A stretch of DNA of 64,000 nucleotides from Pseudomonadota bacterium (GTDB lineage Bacteria > Pseudomonadota > Gammaproteobacteria > UBA1113), in assembly GCA_021782495.1 (NCBI GenBank), contig JAJXUV010000008.1, positions 29,994 through 93,993 of the forward strand. Direction: 5' to 3'. Positions within the stretch are counted from its first letter, which is position 1; each line of letters begins with the position of its first letter. The position numbers were made by a program, and so were the translations under genes. Shown one piece after another: positions 35,437 to 45,645 of the stretch. Below the pieces are notes generated by a model, which did no database searches, was not told the DNA's origin, and saw only the letters and a program-made list of their open reading frames with translations.

Positions 35437-36849
35437 ATGGCGATACCTATCCACAAACACCCTAAAGTTTTATCGGTATTTAGCCTGGTGATGATCAACG
35501 TCATCGCCGTAGACAGCTTAAGAAGTTTGGCCATCAATGCAGAACTCGGCGCCAGCCTCATTTTTTATTATATATTAGCGGCTTTCTTATTCTTTTTCCC
35601 AGTGGCGTTTGTGGCAGCAGAACTCGCCACAGGCTGGCCGCAAATCGGCGGTATTTACATTTGGGTGCGCGAAGCTTTTGGCAAACGCTGGGCTTTCGTG
35701 ACCATTTGGTTGCAGTGGTTTTACAACATCCTCTGGTATCCGACGATCCTCGCTTTTGTTGCGACGACACTGGCTTATTTATTCGATCCCGCTTTGGCGC
35801 AAAGCAAAACCTATCTCATCAGTGTTTTACTCATCAGTTTCTGGGCTACCACGATCATCAATTGCTGTGGCATTCAATTTTCCAGTTGGGTGAGTACAGT
35901 GGGTGCGATCGTCGGCACTTTATTGCCGATTGCTTTGTTGATTGTATTGGCGGCCGTGTGGTTATTCACGGGCCATCCAAGCGCCATCGATTTTAATTGG
36001 CATTCTATCATTCCAGCTAATAGAATGAGTGGCAATCTGGCTTTTCTAGTGGCTGTATTATTTGGGTTACTCGGCATGGAAATGTCAGCCACGCATGCGG
36101 AAAATGTGCGTCAGCCTAAACGCGATTATCCCAAAGCCATCGCTTATTCAGCTTTAATTATTCTATTGTCCTTAGCCTTATCTTCTTTGGCCATTGCCAT
36201 CGTCTTACCCAAACAACAATTGAATTTGGTTTCAGGCTTAATTGACGCTTTCGTGGCTTTTCTCACCCCCTTTCATTTACAAGCTTTAACACCGTGGATT
36301 ATTGTGTCGATCACCATCGGCGCTTTTTGCAGTGTGTCGACATGGGTGATTGGCCCGGTTCGAGGACTCATGGTCGCAATAGAAGATGAATGCTTACCCA
36401 CTTGGCTGAGTTATACCAATAAAAAAGATGCCCCTGTGACTCTGTTGTTGTTGCAAGCACTTATCTTCTCTTTCATTTCGTTGATCTTCGTTTACATGCC
36501 CAACATCCAAAGTTCTTATTGGGTCCTCTCCGCATTGGCGGCACAATTGGCGATGATCGTTTATGTGTTCATGTTTACAGCGGCGATTCATTTAAGATAC
36601 AAATACCCCTTGCATTACAGAACCTATAATGTTCCCGGCGGCACAAAAGGGATGTGGATCTTAGCCGGTTTAGGGATTTTAAGTTGCGTACTTGCCATAG
36701 GATTAGGTTTGTTAGCGCCCGATGGCATTCATGTCGGCAATACCTGGACCTATCCCGTCAAATTGCTCAGCGGGATCCTTTTATGCATATTGATCCCCCT
36801 GGCTTTGTTTCAACGAGCAAGCATTGCAGGAAATCGTTTGACCCAATAG
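35437..36849 (+). CDS. Amino-acid permease, APC superfamily
   Basis: A 470-residue inner-membrane protein with about 12 membrane segments. The first helices (VFSLVMINVIAVDSLRSLAI, LAAFLFFFPVAFVAAELAT, GWPQIGGIYIWVREAFGKRW) follow the APC pattern, and the layout is closest to glutamate:GABA-antiporter-like (GadC/YjeM) proteins. The frame opens at a TTG (35407), but the ATG at 35437 (MAIPIHKHPKVL) is preferred. Substrate not inferable. Confidence 0.87.
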   Translation: MAIPIHKHPKVLSVFSLVMINVIAVDSLRSLAINAELGASLIFYYILAAFLFFFPVAFVAAELATGWPQIGGIYIWVREAFGKRWAFVTIWLQWFYNILWYPTILAFVATTLAYLFDPALAQSKTYLISVLLISFWATTIINCCGIQFSSWVSTVGAIVGTLLPIALLIVLAAVWLFTGHPSAIDFNWHSIIPANRMSGNLAFLVAVLFGLLGMEMSATHAENVRQPKRDYPKAIAYSALIILLSLALSSLAIAIVLPKQQLNLVSGLIDAFVAFLTPFHLQALTPWIIVSITIGAFCSVSTWVIGPVRGLMVAIEDECLPTWLSYTNKKDAPVTLLLLQALIFSFISLIFVYMPNIQSSYWVLSALAAQLAMIVYVFMFTAAIHLRYKYPLHYRTYNVPGGTKGMWILAGLGILSCVLAIGLGLLAPDGIHVGNTWTYPVKLLSGILLCILIPLALFQRASIAGNRLTQ

Positions 36850-36899
36850 TAGTAGACACTATTGCAATTTGTTATAATGCTCTCATATTATAAGAACGT

Positions 36900-37070
36900 G
36901 AATTCTGTTTAAAAATGTAGATTTAGTTGCTTTAACCGAGCCGCGACCGTTAGGGAGTGGAGAAAGCGGGCACCATTCTCATTTCACCGCTCCCTAACGG
37001 TCGCGGCTCGGTTAGAACATCACTATATTGTTGGATGTTTCGGTTTGGTTTGAATTTTTAAGCAGAATTC
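36900..37070. repeat. Dispersed palindromic element, copy G, second outer-arm subfamily
   Basis: The core arms (36932-36960 and 36985-37016) carry TTAGG/CCTAA. The outer arms GAATTCTGTTTAAAAAT (36900) and ATTTTTAAGCAGAATTC (ending 37070) pair and are EcoRI-site bounded. The same outer sequence surrounds copy H (49904-50072). Confidence 0.88.
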
Positions 37071-37101
37071 GTGTTAAGAAGGTATAAATTGGGAGTAACT
37101 C

Positions 37102-38001
37102 ATGGGTAAACGCATCATTTTGTTTTTATTGACCAACTTAGCCGTCATCGTGGTGGCTTCATTCATTTTAAACTTGTTCAATGTCACCCCTTATTTAAAC
37201 CAAAAGGGTTTGAATTACCAATCCTTATTTATCTTTGCGCTAATTTTTGGTTTTGCTGGCGCTTTCATTTCGCTCTTGTTGTCTAAAACCATGGCTATTT
37301 ACGGCATGGGCGTAAAACGCATTGAAAATCCCCGTAACCAATATGAAAGTCAATTGATGGCCACCATACAAAATCTGGCACAAAAAGCCAATATCGGTAT
37401 GCCAGAAGTGGGTATTTACGACAGTCCTGAACCCAATGCTTTTGCCACAGGTTGGAATAAAAATAAAGCTTTGGTCGCGGTGTCTACGGGCTTATTGCAA
37501 AACATGAACCCAGAAGAATTAAATGGCGTTTTGGGCCATGAAATTTCGCACATTTCCAATGGCGACATGGTGACGATGACTTTATTGCAAGGCGTGTTGA
37601 ACACTTTCGTTATCTTTTTTGCGCGCATCGCCGCTTTTGTAGTCGCTCAATTTTTACAAAGAGACGAAGAAAACAGCAGTATCAGTACTATGACCTATTG
37701 GCTGGTGAGCATGGCCTTTGAAATTGTATTTGGCATCCTTGCGAGCATCGTGGTTTTGGCTTTTTCGCGTTGGCGAGAATTCAGAGCCGATGCCGGTTCC
37801 AGTCGTCTCGTTAGCAAAAGCAGTATGATAGCGGCCTTAAACCGTTTGCAACAATTAACCGCCAAAGGCGTTCCCGAAGATAACCGTGCGCCCTCACTGG
37901 CCACCTTTAAAATTTCCGATCAAAAAAGCCGCTTTGGCCGTTTGTTCGCCAGCCATCCGCCTTTGGAAGAAAGGATTGCGGCTTTAGAGCGAGTGAAATA
38001 A
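37102..38001 (+). CDS. htpX: Membrane zinc protease HtpX
   Basis: A 299-residue inner-membrane M48 metalloprotease of membrane quality control. Zinc motif HEISH near residue 145 within NGVLGHEISHISNGDM; the third ligand region is FRADAGSSRLV. Two N-terminal membrane segments and two more after the active site. ATG 37102 follows GGGAGTAACTC. The promoter region is occupied by element copy G. Confidence 0.95.
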   Translation: MGKRIILFLLTNLAVIVVASFILNLFNVTPYLNQKGLNYQSLFIFALIFGFAGAFISLLLSKTMAIYGMGVKRIENPRNQYESQLMATIQNLAQKANIGMPEVGIYDSPEPNAFATGWNKNKALVAVSTGLLQNMNPEELNGVLGHEISHISNGDMVTMTLLQGVLNTFVIFFARIAAFVVAQFLQRDEENSSISTMTYWLVSMAFEIVFGILASIVVLAFSRWREFRADAGSSRLVSKSSMIAALNRLQQLTAKGVPEDNRAPSLATFKISDQKSRFGRLFASHPPLEERIAALERVK

Positions 38002-38002
38002 G

Positions 38003-38031
38003 CTCTATTTCCTTCTACGGAGGAAATAGAG
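38003..38031 (+). terminator. Stem-loop after htpX
   Basis: CTCTATTTCCT / AGGAAATAGAG with a 7-nt loop begins 2 nt after the htpX stop. A T-rich run follows only after about 15 nt, so termination is plausible but not classical. Confidence 0.45.
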
Positions 38032-38086
38032 GCTATGATATTTCCTTTTTTTAAGGAAAATTAGGGTAAAAACGCTCCTATATTCA

Positions 38087-38148
38087 ATCCAATCATACAT
38101 TTTACATGAAAACCTTGCTTTTACTTCATGTAATATGTATAATTGGAT
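38087..38148. repeat. 24-bp inverted repeat upstream of the AAA ATPase gene
   Basis: The left arm (ATCCAATCATACAT and TTACATGAA, 38087-38110) and right arm (TTCATGTAA and ATGTATAATTGGAT, 38125-38148) pair at 22 of 24 positions around a 14-nt loop. An inner short repeat TGTATAAT/ATTATACA also lies at 38136-38154. It ends 30 bp before the chosen start of the ATPase. Confidence 0.8.
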
Positions 38149-38178
38149 TATACATTTTGCAAATTTTTGTCCTTTTTT

Positions 38179-39357
38179 ATGTTGGAAATAAAACGTACTC
38201 TTCTGCCTGAATTGACCCACTGCGCCTCCTTATATCCGGTGGTAACCGTATTAGGGCCGCGCCAATCGGGAAAAACCACTTTAGTGAAAATGGCTTTTCC
38301 CGAGAAGCCTTACTTAAACTTGGAAGACCCTGATATTCGCAGTTTTGCGCAAATTGACCCCCGCCAATTTTTAGAACAGTATCCCAATGGCGCTATTTTA
38401 GACGAAATACAACGGGTTCCTATGCTACTGTCTTATATCCAAGGCTTGGTTGATAAGAAAAATTCCCCGGGTCTATTTATATTAAGCGGAAGCCATCAAC
38501 TTCCATTGCAAGAAGAGATTATGCAATCACTTGCCGGTAGGACGGCTATTTTACACTTAATGCCTTTAAGTTTGGCTGAATTAACCGCGGTTTCTTTAGA
38601 TCACGATTTAGATCAACAATTGCTATATGGCTTTTACCCCAGAATTTATCAACATTCTATTGAACCGCAACGTTTTTACCGAGATTACATACAAACTTAT
38701 GTTGAGCGCGATCTCAAAATGATGATAAACATTAAAGATCTCGATCAATTTCGACGTTTCTTGAATTTAATTGCAACCCGCGTTGGCCAATTGATGGATT
38801 ATACACAACTGGCCAATGATTTAGGTATTTCACGCCATACCATCAAAGCTTGGATATCGCTATTAAAAGCCTCTTTCATTGTCACCACACTGCCCCCTTA
38901 TTTTGAGAATTTAGGAAAACGAATCATTAAATCTTCTAAATTATATTTCAATGACGTGGGTCTTGTGTGTTATCTATTAGGCATTCGACACACAGAACAT
39001 TTGTTGAATCATCCTTTACGGGGATATTTATTTGAAAATTTGGTTGTAAATGAAATTTCTAAATTTTTGTCAAATGCGGGTGAAGAACCTTTACTCTATT
39101 TTTATCGAGACAACAATCAATTAGAAGTAGATTTGGTATTTCAACATGGAATTGATTTAATCGCAATCGAAATCAAATCTGCAAAAACCTTTAATCAAGA
39201 TTTTCTAAAAAATTTAACCCAATTTCAAGCACTATTACCCCCTTCTTATACCCTGAAGACTTATCTCATTTATAGCGGCGAACATGAACAAAAAGTATTT
39301 GATCACCAAGTTTTAAATTACCGGCACAGTAGCCAAATTTTTGAGGAATCGGAATAG
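38179..39357 (+). CDS. AAA-family ATPase with DUF4143-type C-terminal domain
   Basis: 392 residues from ATG 38179 (MLEIKRTLLPEL); a TTG further upstream is less likely. Walker A GPRQSGKTT, Walker B AILDEIQR, sensor-like LFILSGSHQL, a winged-helix-like middle (YTQLANDLGISRHTIKAW), and a C-terminal nuclease-like fold with ENLVVNEI, YFYRDNNQLEVDLV and AIEIKSAKT. These proteins are widespread, often mobile or toxin/defence-associated, and without a settled function. The D-x-V...E-x-K pattern (EVDLV...IEIKS) is like PD-(D/E)XK nucleases. It stands alone behind the inverted repeat, which may control it. Confidence 0.88.
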   Translation: MLEIKRTLLPELTHCASLYPVVTVLGPRQSGKTTLVKMAFPEKPYLNLEDPDIRSFAQIDPRQFLEQYPNGAILDEIQRVPMLLSYIQGLVDKKNSPGLFILSGSHQLPLQEEIMQSLAGRTAILHLMPLSLAELTAVSLDHDLDQQLLYGFYPRIYQHSIEPQRFYRDYIQTYVERDLKMMINIKDLDQFRRFLNLIATRVGQLMDYTQLANDLGISRHTIKAWISLLKASFIVTTLPPYFENLGKRIIKSSKLYFNDVGLVCYLLGIRHTEHLLNHPLRGYLFENLVVNEISKFLSNAGEEPLLYFYRDNNQLEVDLVFQHGIDLIAIEIKSAKTFNQDFLKNLTQFQALLPPSYTLKTYLIYSGEHEQKVFDHQVLNYRHSSQIFEESE

Positions 39358-39708
39358 CCTGAACGCCGTCATTGCGAGGCACGTAGTGCCGAAGCAATCC
39401 AGGAAGATATAGTAAAGATCCTACCTGGATTGACTCGCAACGACCACCTAAAGGATAAAGAAAAAACGGAGTTTCAGAACGTGGAGTTGAATGACTGCTC
39501 GAAACAAAAAAAAGCAGATTTGCTCAAAAATACTGCAATTTACAAAAAAGTTATGGACCTGTTGACATTGGGTTTGCCTCGGTTCCCTCATTTTGCAATC
39601 GATAAACCCAATGGCAACAGGCCCATAGCATTCACCTAATTTTACTGTTAGAATCTGGTTGAAATAGTACCCGAAAATGATGATACGATTAAAAGGTGAA
39701 TATACATA
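39358..39708. other. Intergenic region before the kinase-like gene
   Basis: It contains the GTCATTGCGAGGC palindrome at 39368-39445. A 69-codon frame (39430-39639) begins with TTG inside that palindrome, lacks a ribosome site and has no family features. No promoter is clear. Confidence 0.55.
39368..39445. repeat. GTCATTGCGAGGC-type palindromic repeat
   Basis: The left arm GTCATTGCGAGGCACGTAGT...GAAGCAATCCAGG and the right arm CCTGGATTGACTCGCAACGAC pair. Elements of this sequence type are common between genes in many proteobacteria. Confidence 0.8.
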
Positions 39709-40461
39709 ATGGTCGATAAACAAGAGCGAAATAGGCTTTTAGAAGCATGGATTGGGATGCTGAATTGTGTCGCGCATGATGTATCGACTCCTTTATCAGC
39801 AATACGGGCTCAGAATAATCAATTCAAAAAAATGTTGCCCCAATTACTGGAAGTTTACGAATTGGCCGTTCAGCATAAATTGATAGAACCGCAGATAAAA
39901 CCATCGTCTTTAAGTACCTTGGAAAACGCTTCAGAGGGTATTGAAAATCAAGTAGATAGGATATTAGATTTTTTCAAAGTATTGCGTCAATATAACAAAC
40001 AGTTACCCGCCAATGAATCCGATTTACCCATACCATTGGCCACTTGTTTACACACTGTATTAGAACATTACCCTTTTAGCGATGAACAGCGGCAGTGGAT
40101 ACATTTAGAAGGCAATGTTCATGTTCAATTGAAAGAAGATTCTTTTCTTATCGAGCATTTGTTTGTCAATCTCCTACAAATCGCCCTGTCTCACATAGAA
40201 CAAATGGGCAAAGGCGAAATTTATATTCGCATTGAAGAAGAAGCGGATTGTTTCATGCTCTATTTTAAGAATACTGCAGGAGCACAGGATGAAGCTGGCG
40301 CAGGGAGAGCATTTAATTGGTATTTTGTAAAATATAATGGCAATACCATACCTGGTCTCGGTTTTTGCCGGCTTAAATTACTGCATAGGAGAGGTGACAT
40401 TACTTGCGCTGCTCTAAAAGGTGAATATACTGAATTTAGAGTAAGGTTTCCGAAGACTTGA
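39709..40461 (+). CDS. Histidine-kinase-like protein without sensor domain
   Basis: 250 residues. Residues ~15-110 resemble a HisKA dimerisation domain: H-box NCVAHDVSTPLSAI with candidate H23. The rest resembles a HATPase domain, with the N-box position EHLFVNLLQIALSHIE. The ATP-binding glycine motifs are degraded: D-box position FKNTAGAQ, G-box NTIPGLGFCRLK. It has no sensor or receiver, so it may be a phosphatase, a decoy or a partner for another kinase. The same H-box type (HDxxxP) occurs in the hybrid kinase at 45638. It lies 168 bp before the megasynthase on the same strand. Confidence 0.7.
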   Translation: MVDKQERNRLLEAWIGMLNCVAHDVSTPLSAIRAQNNQFKKMLPQLLEVYELAVQHKLIEPQIKPSSLSTLENASEGIENQVDRILDFFKVLRQYNKQLPANESDLPIPLATCLHTVLEHYPFSDEQRQWIHLEGNVHVQLKEDSFLIEHLFVNLLQIALSHIEQMGKGEIYIRIEEEADCFMLYFKNTAGAQDEAGAGRAFNWYFVKYNGNTIPGLGFCRLKLLHRRGDITCAALKGEYTEFRVRFPKT

Positions 40462-40629
40462 TTGATACGTACTCAATACACTTTTTTATGACAGATAAAA
40501 ATATATTCAACAGTAATGAGTGTGTTACTACCATGGGCAATACCTATTTAACCTAGTACAATAGAATTTATTTAGAATTAATATAAAATAATAGCGTTGT
40601 GTAAAATTTAATTTTTAATCGGTAGTAAC

Positions 40630-43600
40630 ATGGCAACGATCCATCAATTATTTGAAGAACAGGCAGCAAAAACGCCCGATAATATTGCGCTTGTATTTGA
40701 AGATACCGCACTAAATTATCAAGCCTTAAATCAACAAGCCAATCAGTTGGCACACTATTTACACAAACAATATCAAATAAAACCAGATGACTTAATCGCT
40801 TTGTGTCTGGATAGAAATGAGCTCATGTTAATAGCTATACTGGGAGTTTTAAAAGCAGGAGCTGCCTATGTACCGATAGATCCTAATTATCCGAACAAAA
40901 GAATACAGTATATTTTAGAAGATACTCAAGCTAAAGTTGTGTTAACGAATAAGAGTTATAAAAATAAATTTGCGCGTACACAAGAAATTTTATTGGTAGA
41001 TACTGAGGAAACCAAAGCGAAATTAATGCAGGAAAATGTAGACAATTTAACAACCGAAGTTTCCAAGCATAATTTAGCCTATGTTATATACACCAGTGGT
41101 ACAACCGGTAAGCCTAAAGGAGTGATGATTGAGCATAAAGGCGTCATCAATTTGATCGCTGTGCAGCGCAAAGAATTTGGATTAAAGCTCAATGATCAAC
41201 AGTTCATTAAAAATTGTCTTTGGTATTCGAGCTATATTTTTGATGCTCATGTGTGGGAGCTGTATGCTACCCTATCAAATGGACATATTATTCACCTAAT
41301 AAATGATGAGACAAGGCAAGATTTAGACTTACTGAGTCAATACATCATAAAACATAACATAGAGATAGCAAGCATACCACCGGCGATATTAACTTTGGAT
41401 AATATCCTTAACCTAAAGGCATTGATTGTGGCAGGCGAAACACCTGTGCAGAAAATATTGGATAAATATGTAGAAAACAATGTAGAGGTAATAAACGGAT
41501 ATGGCCCAACTGAAAACACCGTTTGCGTTAGTTTAAACCATTACAATACAAATCAAAAAGTAAACATCATTGGTAAACCAATAGCTAACGTAAAAAGTTA
41601 TATTTTAGATATAGATAAAAAAATATTGCCAACGGGAAAAATTGGTGAATTGTATGTGAGTGGTGTGGGATTGGCCAGAGGATATATTCATGATTCAGAA
41701 TTAACCGAGAAATGTTTTATTGCGAACCCATTCCAAACCGCAGAAGAAAAACTTCAGGGTAAAAATGCTATTCTGTATAAAACGGGAGATATGGTTCGCT
41801 GCCTACCCAATGGTGCGCTTGAATATATTGGCCGTCATGATTCGCAAATAAAAATACGGGGCTTTCGTATAGAATTGGTTGAGATTGAAGCTGTACTCAA
41901 TAGTTTTATTGGGGTAGAACAAAGTGTTGTCGTCAGCGTGCCGCGTAGAAATAATGGAGAGCATCTCAGCGAGGACAATTATTTAGTAGCATATTATGTT
42001 TCCAGAACCAAATTGGTTGAAGAAAATATAATGGATTTTTTAAAAAAGCGCTTGCCCTATTACATGGTACCGGTTCAATTATTCCCTCTCAATCAATTGC
42101 CACTTACTCCGAATGGCAAAATAGATAGAAAAACATTGCCAAAACCCACTTTATTTGGCAACTCAAATTATTTTATTGCGCCAAGAGATATGCTAGAACA
42201 TAAAATGGCTGCCATTTGGGCGGATGTTTTAAGTATTCCTGCTTCACAGATAGGAATCAGGGATAATTTTTTTGAATTGGGAGGCAATTCTATATTAATT
42301 TCGAAATTAAAAAATAAGCTCTCTTCGCTAGAACAATTGAAATTTATTAGAATAACTGATTTATTTAAATATAACAGTATAAAGCAATTAAGTGATTTCA
42401 TTAGAGGGATTAAAAAAGAAGAGTTGAGTGAGCAGACTACTGGTACACATAAGCTTGAAACTGAAATAGCCATTATTTCAATGTCAGGCGCATTTTCTGG
42501 TTGTAATAACTTAGAGGAATATTGGGAGTTAATCAAGTCTGGGCAAGAAGGTATCAAGCATTATACCTTAGATGAATGCAATACTTTAGGTGTGAGTGAA
42601 GAGTTCATTGGCGATATTAACTTTATTCCCGCTTCTGGTCATATTGGGGATATGGATAAATTTGATTCAAATTTTTGGGGTGTAGCGCCTACTCTGGCAA
42701 AAGTAATGGATCCTCAAATTCGTAAATTTTTAGAACATTGTTGGTACGTTTTAGAAGAATCTGGTTATTCCCATTTGCGTTCTCATTGGCATATTGGTGT
42801 TTTTGCAGGTTGTGGGAATAATAAATACCTCCACAATATTATGAGTGATAAACAGCAAACCGCCGTGGATTTATGGGAGGCCATCCATTTTAACAGCAAA
42901 GATGCTATTGCCACTCAAACGAGCTATTTTCTCGGTTTAACTGGACCATCTAACAGTATAAATACGGCATGTTCAACCGGTTTAGTCACTATTGTTGAGG
43001 CTTGCAAAAATTTGGCAGGCCACTATTGTGATATGGCATTAGCGGGTAGTGTATCGCTGCTCATGCCACAAGAACTTGGTTATATCCATAATGAAGGTAT
43101 GATTTTGTCCGCAGACGGGCATTGTCGAGTTTTTGATAGGGATTCATCCGGAACGGTAATGAGCTCGGGAGTTGGTGTTGTATTGTTAAAGCGCTTAGTG
43201 GATGCAAAAAGAGATAATGATCATATCATAGCGGTTATTAAAGGTTATGCAACGAATAACGATGGCAATAGAAGAATGAATTACACTTCTCCCAGTATCC
43301 TGGGTCAAATGGAGTGTATTAGCAATGCCTGGGAAATGGCTGGGGTAACTTCAGTTGATTATATTGAGTGCCATGGGACAGGTACGCGCTTAGGAGACCC
43401 AATAGAAATTGAAGCCTTACAAATGGCACTGCAAAAACAGAACTCTAACGATAGCCTATTGCCGAGCTGTAGCTTGGGAAGCGTTAAGGCGAATATAGGG
43501 CATGCAGACAGTGCAGCCGGCGTTGCTGGTATAATTAAGGCATGTAAAATGTTAGAAAATAACATCATACCCAAACAAATTAACTTTAATACACTTAATC

Positions 43601-45645
43601 CAGAAATTAATTTACAAAAGACAAATTTTAAAATAACCACAGAAACGATACCGTGGATAAAGGACACGCCGAAGATGGTGGGTGTTAGCTCCTTTGGCAT
43701 AGGGGGTACCAATGCGCATCTTATTCTGAGCAATTATCTCGCCAGTAATAATACTCATATTGAAGATAGTCAATCATCTGAAAAAATAAAATCTTATATT
43801 TTACCCTTGTCCGCTAAAACTGGATCCTCTCTAGAAGCCTATAAAATAGATTTTATCCATTATCTGCGAAATACAAGGGACTCTATTGAAGAAATAGCTT
43901 ACACTTTGCAATTAAAACGAGAATGGTTTGAATATAGATATGCACTTAGTTGTGATTCAATTACATCTGCAATTGAAAAGTTAGTAACGGATGGCAACCA
44001 TAAAAAGATACAGCGATGTTCGATTTACGATGCAAAAAATGTCGTATTTATGTTTCCAGGCCAGGGTAATCAATACGCGAATATGGGCATCAATTTGTAT
44101 AAAAATGATATGGATTATAAGAATACAGTGGATCGTTGTATTGCTATTGCCAATCAATATATGGAAGTAGATTTTAGAAAAATTTTATTCCCATCCTTAT
44201 TCTCAGATACGCAGAATATCTATGATATTCATCAAACACAGTATGCACAGCTTGCTTTATATATAACCAGTTATGCACTGGCCAAACTATTAGAAAAACT
44301 CAATATAAAAGCAAACTCTTTCATAGGTCACAGTATTGGAGAATGGGTAGCAGCCACCTTAGCGGGTGTATTTAGTCTGGAAGATGCTATTAAATTGGTT
44401 ATACGGCGTGGTAGATTAATGCAAGACATGCCCATTGGCAGTATGTTGGCGGTGGAGACTGATATTGTTAGGATAGAAAATTTAATAAAAAATAGTCTAT
44501 GTGAAGTGGCCGTCATCAATTCAGATAAGAATCTCGTGATTTCCGGCCCCCTTGAACAAATCAATCACTTAAAAAACGAATGCATCAAGAATGAAATTCC
44601 AGCCACTCTTTTAAAAGTATCCCATGCGTATCATTCGCGCTTTATGGAAGAGGCTGCAGAAAAATTTAGCCAAATGTTTAAGGATGTATCCCTCAATGCG
44701 CCCGTAGAAAAATTTATCTCCAATGTTACGGGAGAATTTATATCGGATGCGGATGCTATCAATCCTAAATATTGGGCTCAACATATGAGAAAAACAGTTA
44801 ATTTTTCTAAAGGAATAGAAACATTAATAGACTTTAACCCAGATATATATTTTATTGAAGCAGGTCCAGGCCGGTCGTTAAAACTTGCAGTTGGCCAAAA
44901 AAACAGTTATGCAAACCGTGAAATCAATGTTGCGCAGCTCTTGAATTCGCCAACTGAGAATAAAATACGAGAGGATATTGCCTCAAAAGAAGAGTTGTTG
45001 TGTAGATTATGGGCGCAGGGATATAAATTGGATTTTAATAAATACTATCAATACGATGATAGAAAAATTAAAATAGCAAAACCGCCTAAATATCATTTTG
45101 AATCTAAGATTTATTGGTTGAATTTACCCGATACGAACAAGGAAGAAATTTCAAAAAATTCAATGAGTAAATTTTACACCAGGGAATGGGAAGGGGTGGG
45201 AAAGTTAGAAATATCATCTGGCCATCGCAAAAATAAAGCTTTTCTTGTTTTCTCCTATGAAAACAATCCAGATCGCGGTGTAAACAATACTAACAGTACT
45301 CAATTGCCAGAAATTTTAAATAGAATATTGCAGCTCAGCATGAATAATATTATTATCTCTAACAATGCTAGCAACGATCATAAGAATATAAGCCATATAT
45401 TATCTGCGGAGTCAGTCAAACAAAAAATTATAGCTGTATTTTGTTCAATATTGGGTCTTGAGCAATGTAGTGCCTCTGAGAATTTTTTTGATTTAGGCGG
45501 GACATCTTTGAGCGCTATTAAGTTAGTTGCTCAATTACGAAAGTTGGATATTAACATAGATATTTCAGATTTATTATGCTATAGCATTGATGAAATTTCT
45601 AATTTATGTATGAAAAAGAAAATAATGGAAGATATGAATGAATAA
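40630..45645 (+). CDS. Hybrid NRPS-PKS megasynthase (A-T-KS-AT-linker-T)
   Basis: 1671 residues. The A domain (~1-500) has [10 protein letters not shown] from 155, NGYGPTEN and NGKIDRK; pocket residues read from the GrsA alignment are D-A-W-S-I-A-G-V-C-K, close to Phe-type. The first carrier Ser is S554 (LGGNS). The ketosynthase (~620-1040) has C781 (TACSTG), H915 (CHGTGT) and H958 (NIGHAD). The acyltransferase has S1235 (GHSIGEW) and HAYHS from 1332, the malonyl-type pattern. A ~200-residue linker contains only the start of a ketoreductase-like fold. The second carrier is S1626 (LGGTS). No condensation, KR, DH, ER or thioesterase domain is present. Expected chemistry is one amino acid extended once by malonate, then release by an outside enzyme or spontaneously. 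The base composition is A+T-rich. It overlaps the sensor kinase by 8 bp. Confidence 0.92.
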   Translation: MATIHQLFEEQAAKTPDNIALVFEDTALNYQALNQQANQLAHYLHKQYQIKPDDLIALCLDRNELMLIAILGVLKAGAAYVPIDPNYPNKRIQYILEDTQAKVVLTNKSYKNKFARTQEILLVDTEETKAKLMQENVDNLTTEVSKHNLAYVIYTSGTTGKPKGVMIEHKGVINLIAVQRKEFGLKLNDQQFIKNCLWYSSYIFDAHVWELYATLSNGHIIHLINDETRQDLDLLSQYIIKHNIEIASIPPAILTLDNILNLKALIVAGETPVQKILDKYVENNVEVINGYGPTENTVCVSLNHYNTNQKVNIIGKPIANVKSYILDIDKKILPTGKIGELYVSGVGLARGYIHDSELTEKCFIANPFQTAEEKLQGKNAILYKTGDMVRCLPNGALEYIGRHDSQIKIRGFRIELVEIEAVLNSFIGVEQSVVVSVPRRNNGEHLSEDNYLVAYYVSRTKLVEENIMDFLKKRLPYYMVPVQLFPLNQLPLTPNGKIDRKTLPKPTLFGNSNYFIAPRDMLEHKMAAIWADVLSIPASQIGIRDNFFELGGNSILISKLKNKLSSLEQLKFIRITDLFKYNSIKQLSDFIRGIKKEELSEQTTGTHKLETEIAIISMSGAFSGCNNLEEYWELIKSGQEGIKHYTLDECNTLGVSEEFIGDINFIPASGHIGDMDKFDSNFWGVAPTLAKVMDPQIRKFLEHCWYVLEESGYSHLRSHWHIGVFAGCGNNKYLHNIMSDKQQTAVDLWEAIHFNSKDAIATQTSYFLGLTGPSNSINTACSTGLVTIVEACKNLAGHYCDMALAGSVSLLMPQELGYIHNEGMILSADGHCRVFDRDSSGTVMSSGVGVVLLKRLVDAKRDNDHIIAVIKGYATNNDGNRRMNYTSPSILGQMECISNAWEMAGVTSVDYIECHGTGTRLGDPIEIEALQMALQKQNSNDSLLPSCSLGSVKANIGHADSAAGVAGIIKACKMLENNIIPKQINFNTLNPEINLQKTNFKITTETIPWIKDTPKMVGVSSFGIGGTNAHLILSNYLASNNTHIEDSQSSEKIKSYILPLSAKTGSSLEAYKIDFIHYLRNTRDSIEEIAYTLQLKREWFEYRYALSCDSITSAIEKLVTDGNHKKIQRCSIYDAKNVVFMFPGQGNQYANMGINLYKNDMDYKNTVDRCIAIANQYMEVDFRKILFPSLFSDTQNIYDIHQTQYAQLALYITSYALAKLLEKLNIKANSFIGHSIGEWVAATLAGVFSLEDAIKLVIRRGRLMQDMPIGSMLAVETDIVRIENLIKNSLCEVAVINSDKNLVISGPLEQINHLKNECIKNEIPATLLKVSHAYHSRFMEEAAEKFSQMFKDVSLNAPVEKFISNVTGEFISDADAINPKYWAQHMRKTVNFSKGIETLIDFNPDIYFIEAGPGRSLKLAVGQKNSYANREINVAQLLNSPTENKIREDIASKEELLCRLWAQGYKLDFNKYYQYDDRKIKIAKPPKYHFESKIYWLNLPDTNKEEISKNSMSKFYTREWEGVGKLEISSGHRKNKAFLVFSYENNPDRGVNNTNSTQLPEILNRILQLSMNNIIISNNASNDHKNISHILSAESVKQKIIAVFCSILGLEQCSASENFFDLGGTSLSAIKLVAQLRKLDINIDISDLLCYSIDEISNLCMKKKIMEDMNE

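Noticed and set aside
39430..39639. 69-codon ORF before the kinase-like gene
   Set aside because: It starts with TTG inside a palindromic repeat, without a ribosome site or family features.
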